A stretch of 48,195 nucleotides of DNA from Candidatus Omnitrophota bacterium (GTDB lineage: Bacteria; Omnitrophota; Gorgyraeia; Zapsychrales; Zapsychraceae): the NCBI GenBank assembly GCA_029261065.1, contig JAJDCB010000030.1, positions 1 to 48,195 of the forward strand. Reading direction: 5' to 3'. The notes below the pieces were generated by a model. The model saw only the letters and a list, made by a program, of their open reading frames with translations. It had not been told where the DNA came from and ran no database searches. The position numbers and the translations under genes are program-made. The first letter of the stretch is position 1, and each line of letters starts with the position of its first letter. Shown here in pieces: positions 6,711 through 15,507 of this stretch.

Positions 6711-8162
6711 CTAAAGAGGCTCTTTTTTTCCAAATAGAAGGATGTGAAGCGAGGCGCCAATGAGGATGAGATACAGCGGTCCAAGGGGTAGGGCAAAGCG
6801 GGCAATGGTCATAAAAAGGGCGTGAATACTGACATGGGAGAAGACAATAAGCCAAGTAAAGAGGAGGATCGTATACCTTAGGGTATTGCTAGATTCAGAT
6901 GTGAGAAGGGTTGGTATTCTTTTTAGCATAAAAAGCGTTATGGTTAGGAATGCTCCGATCGATAACCAAGTGATGAGAAGCCTGCGTGAATATCGAAATA
7001 ATGTATTGTCCAAGATATTCTCAAGCCAATCAGGGTACACAGCAAATCCAATGCGGATCGGTTCCCAAGTAAACATGTTCATGGAATCAACGAGCATTAA
7101 TAAAGAGAATTGGAAGGGGTGAGCGAGGACCTTCTTTTTGGCTTGAGCAATAAGTTCTTTATCCACTTGATCTTTGGGAAAGTTACGGCTTATTTCAATA
7201 CGTTTTTGACTGCCTAGTTCATCCAAATGAGAATGTCCCCAAAAACTGCAGGTTTCTTCTCCAAAGTGATCAAAGCAAAAATGGGGGCCATTAAAATTTA
7301 AGGCCACAAGGGCTAGAAATTTGTTTGTAGAAAGGGGTAATGCCCTGCGTGCACAAGAAGCATAAAGTGCCCAAGGGCCGCGATCTGTAAGGCTGTAAAC
7401 TTGAGAATATTTTTTGTTCATCAGTTTGTAGGAAACAACCACACCTTGCACGCACACGATTAGAGTTAAAAGCGTGATGATGGTATTACGTGTCGCACAT
7501 TTATTTTTTTTCAAAAAGCTAAAGATAAGTAAGCTGATGAAAGGAATCAAATAAAGGTAAAAGATGATTTCATAGACGCCTTTTGTGAAAATGATAAGAA
7601 GGTAGCCGAGGGAAGTTAATATGGCATAAAGAAAAGTTTTAGAAGAGGAATTGGACTTAAGGCCTTCAAATGTTTTTGCACTTAGAAGGATAAGGGCGAG
7701 AAGGATAGGAAAGGTGATGTTCTCTGAATAAAGACTAAAAGCAGAATTAACAATGACAGGTGAGAAACCAAAATAGAGGATAATGCCTGCAATGATATAA
7801 CGGTGAATACGCAGATGTGTAAGAAGAATAAATAAAAGCCATTGTGAACTAAAAAGGGCTAGGAGTTGAATGAATTTTTGAATGGTTTGGTAGGGAACTG
7901 AGAATAGATCGCCGAGTGACATGGATAAAGAAATGATTAAAGGATAGAGCGGTTCACGGTTGGGGCCGGTTTTAAAATAATCAAGGAAATTTCCTTTTTG
8001 AAGCAGTTGCCCTAATTCTTCATAACCAATCGAATCTGCGGCAATGATCATTTGTGTTGTACAAAACAGATATGCCCAATACAAGCCAGTAAGGATAAAA
8101 GCGAAGCTGATCCAGGGGAGCTTAGAAAGATAAGAAGAAATTGTTTTGCTGGAAGTGACCAT
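6711..8162 (-). CDS. GT-C-like polytopic membrane protein
   Basis: This 483-aa protein has about ten membrane helices. The first periplasmic loop carries 'AADSIGYEELGQLL' and then 'GPNREPLYPLIISL'. This acidic-loop-plus-PLYP arrangement is typical of GT-C glycosyltransferases of the ArnT/PMT type and of dolichol- or undecaprenyl-phosphate-sugar-dependent membrane enzymes. A second large loop around residues 255-360 holds several Cys (CARRALPLS, CFDHFGEETCSFWG). It is divergent from the TPR/YfhO gene run that starts 84 bases away, and both promoters must lie in that short gap. Substrate unknown. Confidence 0.6.
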   Translation of the reverse strand: MVTSSKTISSYLSKLPWISFAFILTGLYWAYLFCTTQMIIAADSIGYEELGQLLQKGNFLDYFKTGPNREPLYPLIISLSMSLGDLFSVPYQTIQKFIQLLALFSSQWLLFILLTHLRIHRYIIAGIILYFGFSPVIVNSAFSLYSENITFPILLALILLSAKTFEGLKSNSSSKTFLYAILTSLGYLLIIFTKGVYEIIFYLYLIPFISLLIFSFLKKNKCATRNTIITLLTLIVCVQGVVVSYKLMNKKYSQVYSLTDRGPWALYASCARRALPLSTNKFLALVALNFNGPHFCFDHFGEETCSFWGHSHLDELGSQKRIEISRNFPKDQVDKELIAQAKKKVLAHPFQFSLLMLVDSMNMFTWEPIRIGFAVYPDWLENILDNTLFRYSRRLLITWLSIGAFLTITLFMLKRIPTLLTSESSNTLRYTILLFTWLIVFSHVSIHALFMTIARFALPLGPLYLILIGASLHILLFGKKEPL

Positions 8163-8246
8163 GCGCGATGGTTATAATAACATATTGTATTTGGTGAAGG
8201 TAGCACTTAAAACTAAAAAGAGTTTTTTTAGGAGAATATTTGGATT

Positions 8247-8960
8247 ATGGTCTTTCCTGTTGGTGCGCGTTTTAGTCTTGTGTTGATAATTGTTACGTTT
8301 GCGTTTATCTGTTGGGTTGAGCTGGCGGATGAGAAATCGGTCAACACCCTTAATAAGGTCCCCCTCGTATCTCAAATAATTAATCAGCGTGAAAGGGTTG
8401 AGCATAAGGCCCGTGTTACAACGCTTAATCATCAAATCCCTGATTTCTCTCTTCTTGTGGCATCCATTTTTAATTCCAATGATTTCGAAGAAAATAATCT
8501 TAAACCCTATGTTCGTTATTATCAAAATGTCATTAAAGCCTTTCCTCAGATGGGAGAGGGCTACCAAATTTTGGGGTTTTGTTATTATCAGATGAAGGAT
8601 TATTCACAGGCGAAGGAGTACTTTTTAAAAGCATCTCTGTTGAGTCAGGATTCTTTTTACGTGTATTACAATTTGGGATTAAGTTATTTTCAACTTAAAG
8701 AGTACGATCGTGCGGTGGCTGTTTTAAAGCAGTCGGTTGAGCTGAGGCCTGAGAAGACGTTGCAAAGTATTATCCGATCCAAGGCTTATCAGCAGATATT
8801 TGCCAAGGCGGATTTAGGGGGCCATTTAAAGCAATTAAAAATTAAAGATCATTACAGGGATGCTGCAGCCCTTCTGCGTGTAAGTCAACAGATGCAAATG
8901 AACCCTCGATTGCTTGAGGCTCCCATCAATGTTAAGCAACTAAGGCCAAGGGTCTTATGA
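8247..8960 (+). CDS. TPR-repeat membrane-anchored protein
   Basis: This 237-aa protein has an N-terminal helix (RFSLVLIIVTFAFICWVE), then a region with tetratricopeptide repeats from about residue 92: 'GYQILGFCYYQMKDYSQAKEY' is nearly one unit and 'YYNLGLSYFQLKEYDRAVAV' the next. TPRs bind partner proteins. The ATG at 8247 has TTAGGAGAA about 10 bases upstream. The stop overlaps the start of the YfhO gene (ATGA, 8957-8960), showing translational coupling. A paralogous TPR protein at 11010 stands in the same relation to the next membrane glycosyltransferase. Confidence 0.8.
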   Translation: MVFPVGARFSLVLIIVTFAFICWVELADEKSVNTLNKVPLVSQIINQRERVEHKARVTTLNHQIPDFSLLVASIFNSNDFEENNLKPYVRYYQNVIKAFPQMGEGYQILGFCYYQMKDYSQAKEYFLKASLLSQDSFYVYYNLGLSYFQLKEYDRAVAVLKQSVELRPEKTLQSIIRSKAYQQIFAKADLGGHLKQLKIKDHYRDAAALLRVSQQMQMNPRLLEAPINVKQLRPRVL

Positions 8961-11041
8961 TTCAAAGCTGTTGGTCTCGTATCCAAAAACAATTAACATC
9001 CCTTTGGCCTTTTCTCCCGCCGGTTTTCTTGTGGTTATTTCTTTTCAAGAATTTCTTTTTAGGGCATCTTAAATTAATTGTCGATGCCCATATTTGTTTT
9101 ATTTACACGAATCATTATTTTAATCATTTATTGCGTGGTGTGTTCCCTTTGTGGAATCCTTTTAATGTGTGGGGTCGAGCAGATGACTTTGGCATGCGGA
9201 TGATTGGAGAGTTTAATCCCTTTTTATACCTGATTGCGGTTTTAAGAGTGATGGGGGTCTCCTTTAATAATGCGTATTCACTTTATCTGATCAGTTATTT
9301 TTTTGTTGGCGTCCTTGGGTTTTACCTGCTGAGTCAACGTCTATTTAAACGAAAGATTATTTCTTATGTGGCGATGCTTTTATTTATGTTCTCAAATGTC
9401 AGCGGATTGCTTTTTAATGATCTTTTGATCGTTCTTATCTTGATTCCTTCCATTTGGTTTTTTTATTTTCTAGTCAGTTTTACACAAGAACAAAAGGTTC
9501 ATTACTTTTTAGGTGTAGTCTTCTCCTTGATGATCATCGTGACAACCTACATTCCTTTTCATTTTTTAACAGTATTCTTAGTTTTTTTTATTTGTTTTTC
9601 TATTATCTATTATCGTTTGATCGGTGGTATTGCAAGAAGTTACTTTAAGTTTATCTCCTCTCATCTAATCGTTTTTATTTTTGGGTGTGTTTGTTTCACG
9701 ATTTCTCTTGTACCGGGATATTTTTGGTTTCTTGAATCAAAAGCAGGGGAGTATTACGTAGCGTGGCGTAGCGCGCAGGCAGATCCTTTATCATTAAACA
9801 TTAAGCTTATTAATTTAAGTGGATTGATAGGACCTAATTCTTGGGACGGGTTATTTTCCTATTTACAGACAATTGATATTAATCAATTTTATATGCCGAT
9901 CTTTGCTTTTATTCTTTTTGGGTTGGGGGCGTTTGTTCGCGTGACACGTCGGTTGGTGTTATTTTTGGTTTGCGGTGTGTTGATTATTTTGATCAGCTTA
10001 GCAGATGTCACAGGTATTCATGAATTCTTGTTCGATCATATTTTCTTCTTTAAATATTTCCGTAATCTTCATTTTTTACTTTGGTTTGCTTATCCTTTTT
10101 TTATTCTTTTTGTCTCCCAACAAGCCCATCAAGTTTTTTTAACCTTAGAGAACAAGAAAAGTAATAAGGGTCTGTTGATTTTTGCTATTTTTGTTGGGCA
10201 CATGCTATTTATATTATTTCTATTAAGTAAAGATAGCGTTGTTATTAGCTCTTTTCTAACTCTCATATTAAGTTTTGTATTTTTTGTGATGTTGATAACA
10301 TTTAAGAAATTTTGTAAATCTAGTTTTGGCATTTTGTTCTTACTTGCCGTTATTATTTTACAACCGATAGAAGTGTTTAGCCGAATAGCAGAAAAGTATA
10401 AGGGACATGTGTTTTCTTATGCTAAAAATCCTTACACTTTTGAGGAATCCAAACCGAATTTTGAGTATGTGCGTCCTAGAAGGGGGACAGGTCTCGTAGA
10501 AAGAGATACAAAAGGTTTTGGTGATGTACGTGACACGCATGGATTTGTGGATTGGGGGACATTTGATTTTGGTCTTGAAGGGACTCATGTATTGCAAACG
10601 CAACATAATGATCGCAAACTTCAAGAGTACGTTCGTCATAAATTTGTCATTTATGAAGAGGCTCCGAAAGAGGGGGATTTAAAGTTTACGGGAGGACAAT
10701 TTATTAAAGATACTTCCGAAAGTTTTTCTGTTAAAGAGTTTGATATTAATTATATAAAATTTGTTTCAAACTTTAATTCAAGAAAGTTTCTTATCTACAA
10801 CGACAGTTATCATAGCGGATGGAGGGCCATTGTTAATGGTACGCCGAGAGAGATATCTCGTTCTAACATCGCCTTTAAAGGCATTTGGTTGGAGGCGGGG
10901 GAGAATAGTGTTTATATGCATTTTCGATCACATGACCGGTATTACTTATTTGTTGGAACATTTTTTACTTTCTTAACAATTTTTAGCATTATTTTATATT
11001 TGTTTTGGCATGAAACAAAAATTAGGCATGAAAAAAAATAA
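8957..11041 (+). CDS. YfhO-family GT-C membrane protein
   Basis: This 694-aa protein has about 12-14 helices and fits the YfhO/DUF6541-like group of GT-C enzymes, which in Gram-positives glycosylate lipoteichoic acid. The first loop has 'FPLWNPFNVWGRADDFG', matching the family's LWNP...G pattern with acidic residues. The C-terminal soluble domain has 'YNDSYHSGWRAIVNGTPREI' and 'FKGIWLEAGENSVYMHF', the typical YfhO end. It is coupled to the preceding TPR gene by a 4-base overlap and overlaps the next TPR gene by up to 32 bases. It probably transfers a sugar from a polyprenyl-phosphate donor on the periplasmic face. The acceptor is unknown. Confidence 0.82.
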   Translation: MIQSCWSRIQKQLTSLWPFLPPVFLWLFLFKNFFLGHLKLIVDAHICFIYTNHYFNHLLRGVFPLWNPFNVWGRADDFGMRMIGEFNPFLYLIAVLRVMGVSFNNAYSLYLISYFFVGVLGFYLLSQRLFKRKIISYVAMLLFMFSNVSGLLFNDLLIVLILIPSIWFFYFLVSFTQEQKVHYFLGVVFSLMIIVTTYIPFHFLTVFLVFFICFSIIYYRLIGGIARSYFKFISSHLIVFIFGCVCFTISLVPGYFWFLESKAGEYYVAWRSAQADPLSLNIKLINLSGLIGPNSWDGLFSYLQTIDINQFYMPIFAFILFGLGAFVRVTRRLVLFLVCGVLIILISLADVTGIHEFLFDHIFFFKYFRNLHFLLWFAYPFFILFVSQQAHQVFLTLENKKSNKGLLIFAIFVGHMLFILFLLSKDSVVISSFLTLILSFVFFVMLITFKKFCKSSFGILFLLAVIILQPIEVFSRIAEKYKGHVFSYAKNPYTFEESKPNFEYVRPRRGTGLVERDTKGFGDVRDTHGFVDWGTFDFGLEGTHVLQTQHNDRKLQEYVRHKFVIYEEAPKEGDLKFTGGQFIKDTSESFSVKEFDINYIKFVSNFNSRKFLIYNDSYHSGWRAIVNGTPREISRSNIAFKGIWLEAGENSVYMHFRSHDRYYLFVGTFFTFLTIFSIILYLFWHETKIRHEKK

Positions 11042-11714
11042 CATTTTCTCAAATTTAATTTTTTTAACGCAAAGATGCTATGTGCTCTATATCATCGCGT
11101 TTATATCCCTTACGTTGATGATTTCACACAAAAGGGTTGTTTTTAAAACCTTGGACTATTTAAATGTTGTTCCAGGCTATCTGATCTCTTATGCTCAGGA
11201 TCAAGAGGCCCTATTTCTTGAGGAGAGGCAAGGGAAGGTGATACGTTATTATAAAAATTTGAAAAAAATTATGACGCCTTCGGCTTTAATTGAAGGCATG
11301 CTTGGCTTTAGTTATTTTCATGCAGGTCAATATAAAAGGGCAGCAAATTATTATGAAAAAGCAATCTCTTTGGATCAAAGTTTTTTTGGATTTTATTATA
11401 ATTTAGGTGTTATTTATTTTAAATTAGGTGAGTACGACCAAGCCATTAATATTTTTGAACAAGCTGTTAATGTTTCTCCCGCGAAAGCATTAAGTTATGC
11501 TCCGTATATTGATCCTTTTCTTCCAAAAGAAGGCGAGTGGAGTGCAAAAATAAAAGTGATGGCGCTTCAAAAGGCGTATAATAAATGTCTTAAACTAAAA
11601 AAGGCGAGTCAAAAATTTATTAAAGGTGATACGGTATTAGACGTTCAAGTTGAAGAGTTTTTATATTTTTATCCAATTTCACAAAAAAGTCTGATAAGAA
11701 AAAATAATTTTTGA
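11010..11714 (+). CDS. TPR-repeat membrane-anchored protein, paralogue of the one at 8247
   Basis: This 234-aa protein has an N-terminal helix (YVLYIIAFISLTLMIS) and two clear TPR units from about residue 88: 'EGMLGFSYFHAGQYKRAANY' and 'YYNLGVIYFKLGEYDQAINI'. Length, layout and sequence match the TPR protein at 8247, so the two are paralogues. The start may be 11010 or the in-frame ATG at 11028, which overlaps the YfhO stop. Neither has a strong Shine-Dalgarno. It precedes a GT-C glycosyltransferase just as its paralogue precedes the YfhO gene, suggesting a TPR partner for each membrane enzyme. Confidence 0.8.
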   Translation: MKQKLGMKKNNIFSNLIFLTQRCYVLYIIAFISLTLMISHKRVVFKTLDYLNVVPGYLISYAQDQEALFLEERQGKVIRYYKNLKKIMTPSALIEGMLGFSYFHAGQYKRAANYYEKAISLDQSFFGFYYNLGVIYFKLGEYDQAINIFEQAVNVSPAKALSYAPYIDPFLPKEGEWSAKIKVMALQKAYNKCLKLKKASQKFIKGDTVLDVQVEEFLYFYPISQKSLIRKNNF

Positions 11715-11725
11715 GTGGAGATTTT

Positions 11726-13192
11726 ATGAGAAAGATTTGGTCTTATTATAATCCGGCATTTGTTGTCGTATTTTTTGTAAGTATTCTAATAAATATTTTT
11801 ACCATTTATGATGGGCATAATTGGGGGGGGGACTTTAGCCAGTTTATTCTGCACGCGCTTAATATTGTAGAATCAAAGGGGTATACCAGTGATATCATGC
11901 TGGATCTCCATATTGTATATCCTCCCGGGTTTCCTCTGATTTTGGCTCCTTGGATCAAACTATTTGGTGTCAACTTTATTATTTTAAAATGTCTTAATAT
12001 TGTTTTTTGGTATGGCACCATTTTATTGGCCTATCCTCTTATTAAAGACAACGTTTCGCAAAGATTAGCTTCGTATGTCTGTATCCTTTTGTCCGTTTCT
12101 TATGAATTTTTTATATTCAAACAAAATGTTCTCTCAGATCTTCCTTTTTTGTTTTTTTTAACAGCGTCTATTTTTTTGTTTATTCGATATATTGAACGTG
12201 TCAATCAGCCACGCGTAATCTATGTGTTACTAACCGTTGTTACAATGGCAGTAGCTTTATTCATTAGATCAGCGGGAGCCGCTCTTTTTGTTGCTACTAT
12301 ATTTTATTTAGGACCTATAAATAGGCGTTGGCTATTATGTGTATGGTTTTTGGCGGGAATGGCGGCAACCTTTTTGTTACAAGGTTATTTGATTGGTGTT
12401 CATTTTGGCTATTTCGAATTGTTATTCGCACATCCCGATAGGTTTTTAATTGGTATCATAGAAAATTTTGATTTGGTTTTTAATAATATATTTGTATTCT
12501 TTATTCCAAACGGAATGTTGATAACACAGAAAATATTTTTAATGTTTAAATCTGGGAGCTACCTCCTGTCTTTATTGATTGTTATCGTGATTATTTGTAA
12601 ATTTTTTAAAGGAGTAAGGGGGCGTGATTTAAGTTTTTTAGCAAGCTTTCTTTGTATTTATTTACTCATGATTACTCTGTGGGCGGGAACACATTATCAG
12701 ATTTTGGGATATACGCGGTATGTGCTGCCGGTGCTTGTTCCTATTATAATTCTTATCGCTAAAGCGGTATCGTTGCCGCGTTTACCGCAATGGGTGAGAA
12801 ATGTCCCTCTTGTTGGAATAGTGATCTCGATATTTTTTAATTTAATAAATATAGGTGTTAATTATCAATCTAATGATGATGTGCTCTTAAGAAAAGACAA
12901 TGTAGAGATGTTTGAATGGGTTAAAACGCATTTGGATGAAGATCAACATTTTATGATATGGCAAACAAAAGTTATTACTTTGATGACGAATCGCGTGGGT
13001 ACAACACCGATTAAGGTCTCCAATCAGTCTGTGGATTTTTTTGACAGGATTAACGAATTTTATATTGATTATGTTATTTTAACTAAGGCCGTTGATCAAT
13101 CCTTTATTCAAGGTCTTCAATCACGCGAAGATATGGCAAGTCAAGTTTTCGAAAATAAAGTTTACAAAATTTTCAAAATTAAAGAGATATAA
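11726..13192 (+). CDS. GT-C glycosyltransferase, ArnT/PMT (family 39/83) type
   Basis: This 488-aa polytopic protein has the GT-C signature in the first loop: 'DGHNWGGDFSQFILHA' (acidic pair GGDF, candidate catalytic Asp) followed by 'YPPGFPLILAPWIKLFG', the classic YPPG/PLY element of dolichyl- or undecaprenyl-phosphate-sugar transferases. A soluble C-terminal part of about 120 residues ends the protein. I prefer the ATG at 11726 (GGAG five bases upstream) over an in-frame TTG at 11711. It lies 11 bases after the TPR gene and 5 before the UbiA fusion gene, so one transcript is very likely. Confidence 0.78.
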   Translation: MRKIWSYYNPAFVVVFFVSILINIFTIYDGHNWGGDFSQFILHALNIVESKGYTSDIMLDLHIVYPPGFPLILAPWIKLFGVNFIILKCLNIVFWYGTILLAYPLIKDNVSQRLASYVCILLSVSYEFFIFKQNVLSDLPFLFFLTASIFLFIRYIERVNQPRVIYVLLTVVTMAVALFIRSAGAALFVATIFYLGPINRRWLLCVWFLAGMAATFLLQGYLIGVHFGYFELLFAHPDRFLIGIIENFDLVFNNIFVFFIPNGMLITQKIFLMFKSGSYLLSLLIVIVIICKFFKGVRGRDLSFLASFLCIYLLMITLWAGTHYQILGYTRYVLPVLVPIIILIAKAVSLPRLPQWVRNVPLVGIVISIFFNLINIGVNYQSNDDVLLRKDNVEMFEWVKTHLDEDQHFMIWQTKVITLMTNRVGTTPIKVSNQSVDFFDRINEFYIDYVILTKAVDQSFIQGLQSREDMASQVFENKVYKIFKIKEI

Positions 13193-13197
13193 AGATC

Positions 13198-15507
13198 ATG
13201 TTTAAATTTGCGACCATTTTTTATATCGTTATTGGAATTATTACAGGAAGAGTCTTTCTTGAACTTAATCTTTTTGTCTATCCTAAAGAGATTGATCCGT
13301 TTCAGGATATTGCACGATTCTATCTGGAAAATATGTACTACTTTTTGATCGTTTTCTTAACGATGGTCTTTGTTCTTGGTAGATGTCTAAAGATAGAAAT
13401 CCGCGAGGTCGCCAATTTTGCCGTGCGTATGTTCTCCGTTATCCTTTTACCGCCTTTAATTGATTATTTTTTGGTTGGAAGACGCGAAGGTTACGATTAT
13501 GCATCTGTCGAACACATGATGAGTAATTTTTCCAATTTATCTTTTATAAAAGGTGATGCTACGTTGGGTATATCTGTAGAAATCTTGATAGCGTTACTGT
13601 GTATCTTTTTTTACAGTTTTAAGAAATCAAAAAATATATGGAAAGCTTTAGGAGTTACGGTGTTGCTTGATATGCTCCTTGTCTTTATTTCGACCCCAGA
13701 AATATTTTTTCAAGGAGGTCGAGATGATTATTATTATGATCATTTTTTGCCTGCCTATTATTTCTTTCCATTCATTTTTTTAGTGAGCATCTTTTATGCT
13801 TTTGTACACAAAGATAAGTTTAAAGCGTTAATCGGAAATATTAGGATAGTCAGATCACTTGTCTTTATCTGTGCAGTATTAGTAGGAGGGGCCATTAGTT
13901 TTGCGACAACTAAAGAATTTTATATTTGGAATCTGTCTTTGGGATCAGTTGCCATATTTTTTGTCTGGCAAGTGTCCGTCCTATTAAATGATATTTATGA
14001 TATTGAAATCGATCGAATCACGAACAGCCAAAGACCTTTAGTGACAGGGGTGTGTTCTATCGTTGAGTACAGGTTTATTTCCGTTCTTTTTTCTTTTTGG
14101 GCGATATCTTTCGCGGCTGTTATCACTTGGCAAGTCTTCATACTTACTCTTATCACATTAATTTTTGCTATATGTTATTCTGTCCCACCGTTTCGTTTGC
14201 GGAAAAATTTTATGGGTAATATCATCATTGGTCTCTCGTTGATGTTATCGATGCATGCTGGATTGTATTGCGCTTCGTATGGCTATCCCGCTGAGCTCAT
14301 TATCTTTTCTAAACATGGGCTGATGTTATCTGTGGTCATGTTCTTGCTGGGGTGCGTCATTTCTACTGTCAAAGATATCAAGGACATTAAATCTGATAAG
14401 GCTCATGGTATTTCCAATTGTTTTACGGTCTTTGGCAAAACAAAGGGGAAATGGATTGTTTGTGCGCTGGTGTTTATAACATTTGCTCTTTTGGGTCTTT
14501 TGTTAAAAAGTACGTTTGTTATCATTTTGGCTTTTATGATTGCGCTGATATTTTATATCTTTGAAACAATCAAAGGTGTGTATTTGTTGGGTATTTTATT
14601 AACGTTGTGTTCCTTCTTTTTCTTTTATCGCGATGTGCATCAGAACCCTAAGATATATATAGAAATGAGCAATCCGCAGTTAGAAACTGAATTTCCTGAT
14701 AATTATATTAAATTTTCTAGAAATCAAAGACAATTAAACGAAAAGTTCTATGAAATTAACGGGTGGTTATTATTAAAAAATATCTTACTTAAAAAAATGG
14801 GAACGCCCCAGACAACTAAATTTGAAGATATCCTTCTAAGTTTTGAAAATACGAAAGGCATCTACGGCTGGTGGCCAGATAAATATATGAAGAAGGGAAA
14901 GGAATATATCAAAGATATGCCGCCAGTGTATCTCGCGCCTGATTTGGATGATACCGCCTGGATTTACAAACATAAGGGCGTCAATTTACCGGCACCCATT
15001 GTTGAACGTTTTACATCGGATTTAGATTTACCCGATGAGTATCTTGGAATCTGTCATGAATTATCCTGTGATGAAGATTATATTCTTAGGGTTTGGGGGA
15101 CAAGGGGGTGGAGCGAAGATATTGATATTGTTGTCATAGCAAACGCGCTAACCTCTATTGAACCCACGAATCCTTTCCTTAATAAAGTTATTGAAGAAAA
15201 CACGCGACTCATTAACCACATCATCGAGAATTATAATTTTAGTGATTATTTTAAATATTTCGAACCAAAGGTGTCTGGTGTTGCATTATTATTGTTTTAC
15301 GATTCTGAATTTCAACCATACTTGTCAAATGCATCGAGGCAAATTCTTATCGATTATCTCAAAAAAAATATTCAACAATTAAATGATGGACCGATTGTTT
15401 CACGATGGGGGGCTGGGGAAGATGTTTTCTATGGATTAAACATTGTGACGTTTAATGATCAAGTTTCTTCTTTGCTTTATGAGTTTTCAAGAGAATATCT
15501 TAAGTGA
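13198..15507 (+). CDS. UbiA-type prenyltransferase fused to a domain with a terpene-cyclase-like DxDDTA motif
   Basis: This 769-aa protein has three parts. Residues 1-210 hold about six extra helices of no known family. Residues 215-480 are a UbiA-superfamily membrane prenyltransferase with both Asp-rich motifs: NDIYDIEID (264-272), then RPLVTG, and KDIKDIKSD (392-400) followed by KAHGI. These bind Mg-diphosphate of a prenyl donor. Residues 490-769 are soluble, helical and Trp/Tyr-rich, with 'APDLDDTAWIY' at 580-590. DxDDTA is the catalytic acid motif of class II terpene and squalene-hopene cyclases and also occurs in related alpha/alpha toroids. A short prenyl-lipid modifying domain is therefore possible but unproven. 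The stop overlaps the convergent gene's end by eight bases. Confidence 0.75.
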   Translation: MFKFATIFYIVIGIITGRVFLELNLFVYPKEIDPFQDIARFYLENMYYFLIVFLTMVFVLGRCLKIEIREVANFAVRMFSVILLPPLIDYFLVGRREGYDYASVEHMMSNFSNLSFIKGDATLGISVEILIALLCIFFYSFKKSKNIWKALGVTVLLDMLLVFISTPEIFFQGGRDDYYYDHFLPAYYFFPFIFLVSIFYAFVHKDKFKALIGNIRIVRSLVFICAVLVGGAISFATTKEFYIWNLSLGSVAIFFVWQVSVLLNDIYDIEIDRITNSQRPLVTGVCSIVEYRFISVLFSFWAISFAAVITWQVFILTLITLIFAICYSVPPFRLRKNFMGNIIIGLSLMLSMHAGLYCASYGYPAELIIFSKHGLMLSVVMFLLGCVISTVKDIKDIKSDKAHGISNCFTVFGKTKGKWIVCALVFITFALLGLLLKSTFVIILAFMIALIFYIFETIKGVYLLGILLTLCSFFFFYRDVHQNPKIYIEMSNPQLETEFPDNYIKFSRNQRQLNEKFYEINGWLLLKNILLKKMGTPQTTKFEDILLSFENTKGIYGWWPDKYMKKGKEYIKDMPPVYLAPDLDDTAWIYKHKGVNLPAPIVERFTSDLDLPDEYLGICHELSCDEDYILRVWGTRGWSEDIDIVVIANALTSIEPTNPFLNKVIEENTRLINHIIENYNFSDYFKYFEPKVSGVALLLFYDSEFQPYLSNASRQILIDYLKKNIQQLNDGPIVSRWGAGEDVFYGLNIVTFNDQVSSLLYEFSREYLK

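Noticed and set aside
6661-6855. Minus-strand ORF of 64 aa
   Set aside because: It overlaps the end of the 483-aa membrane protein gene in another frame, and its translation has no domain or export signal.
11711-11725. TTG start for the GT-C glycosyltransferase
   Set aside because: The ATG at 11726 has GGAG at the right distance; the earlier TTG has none.
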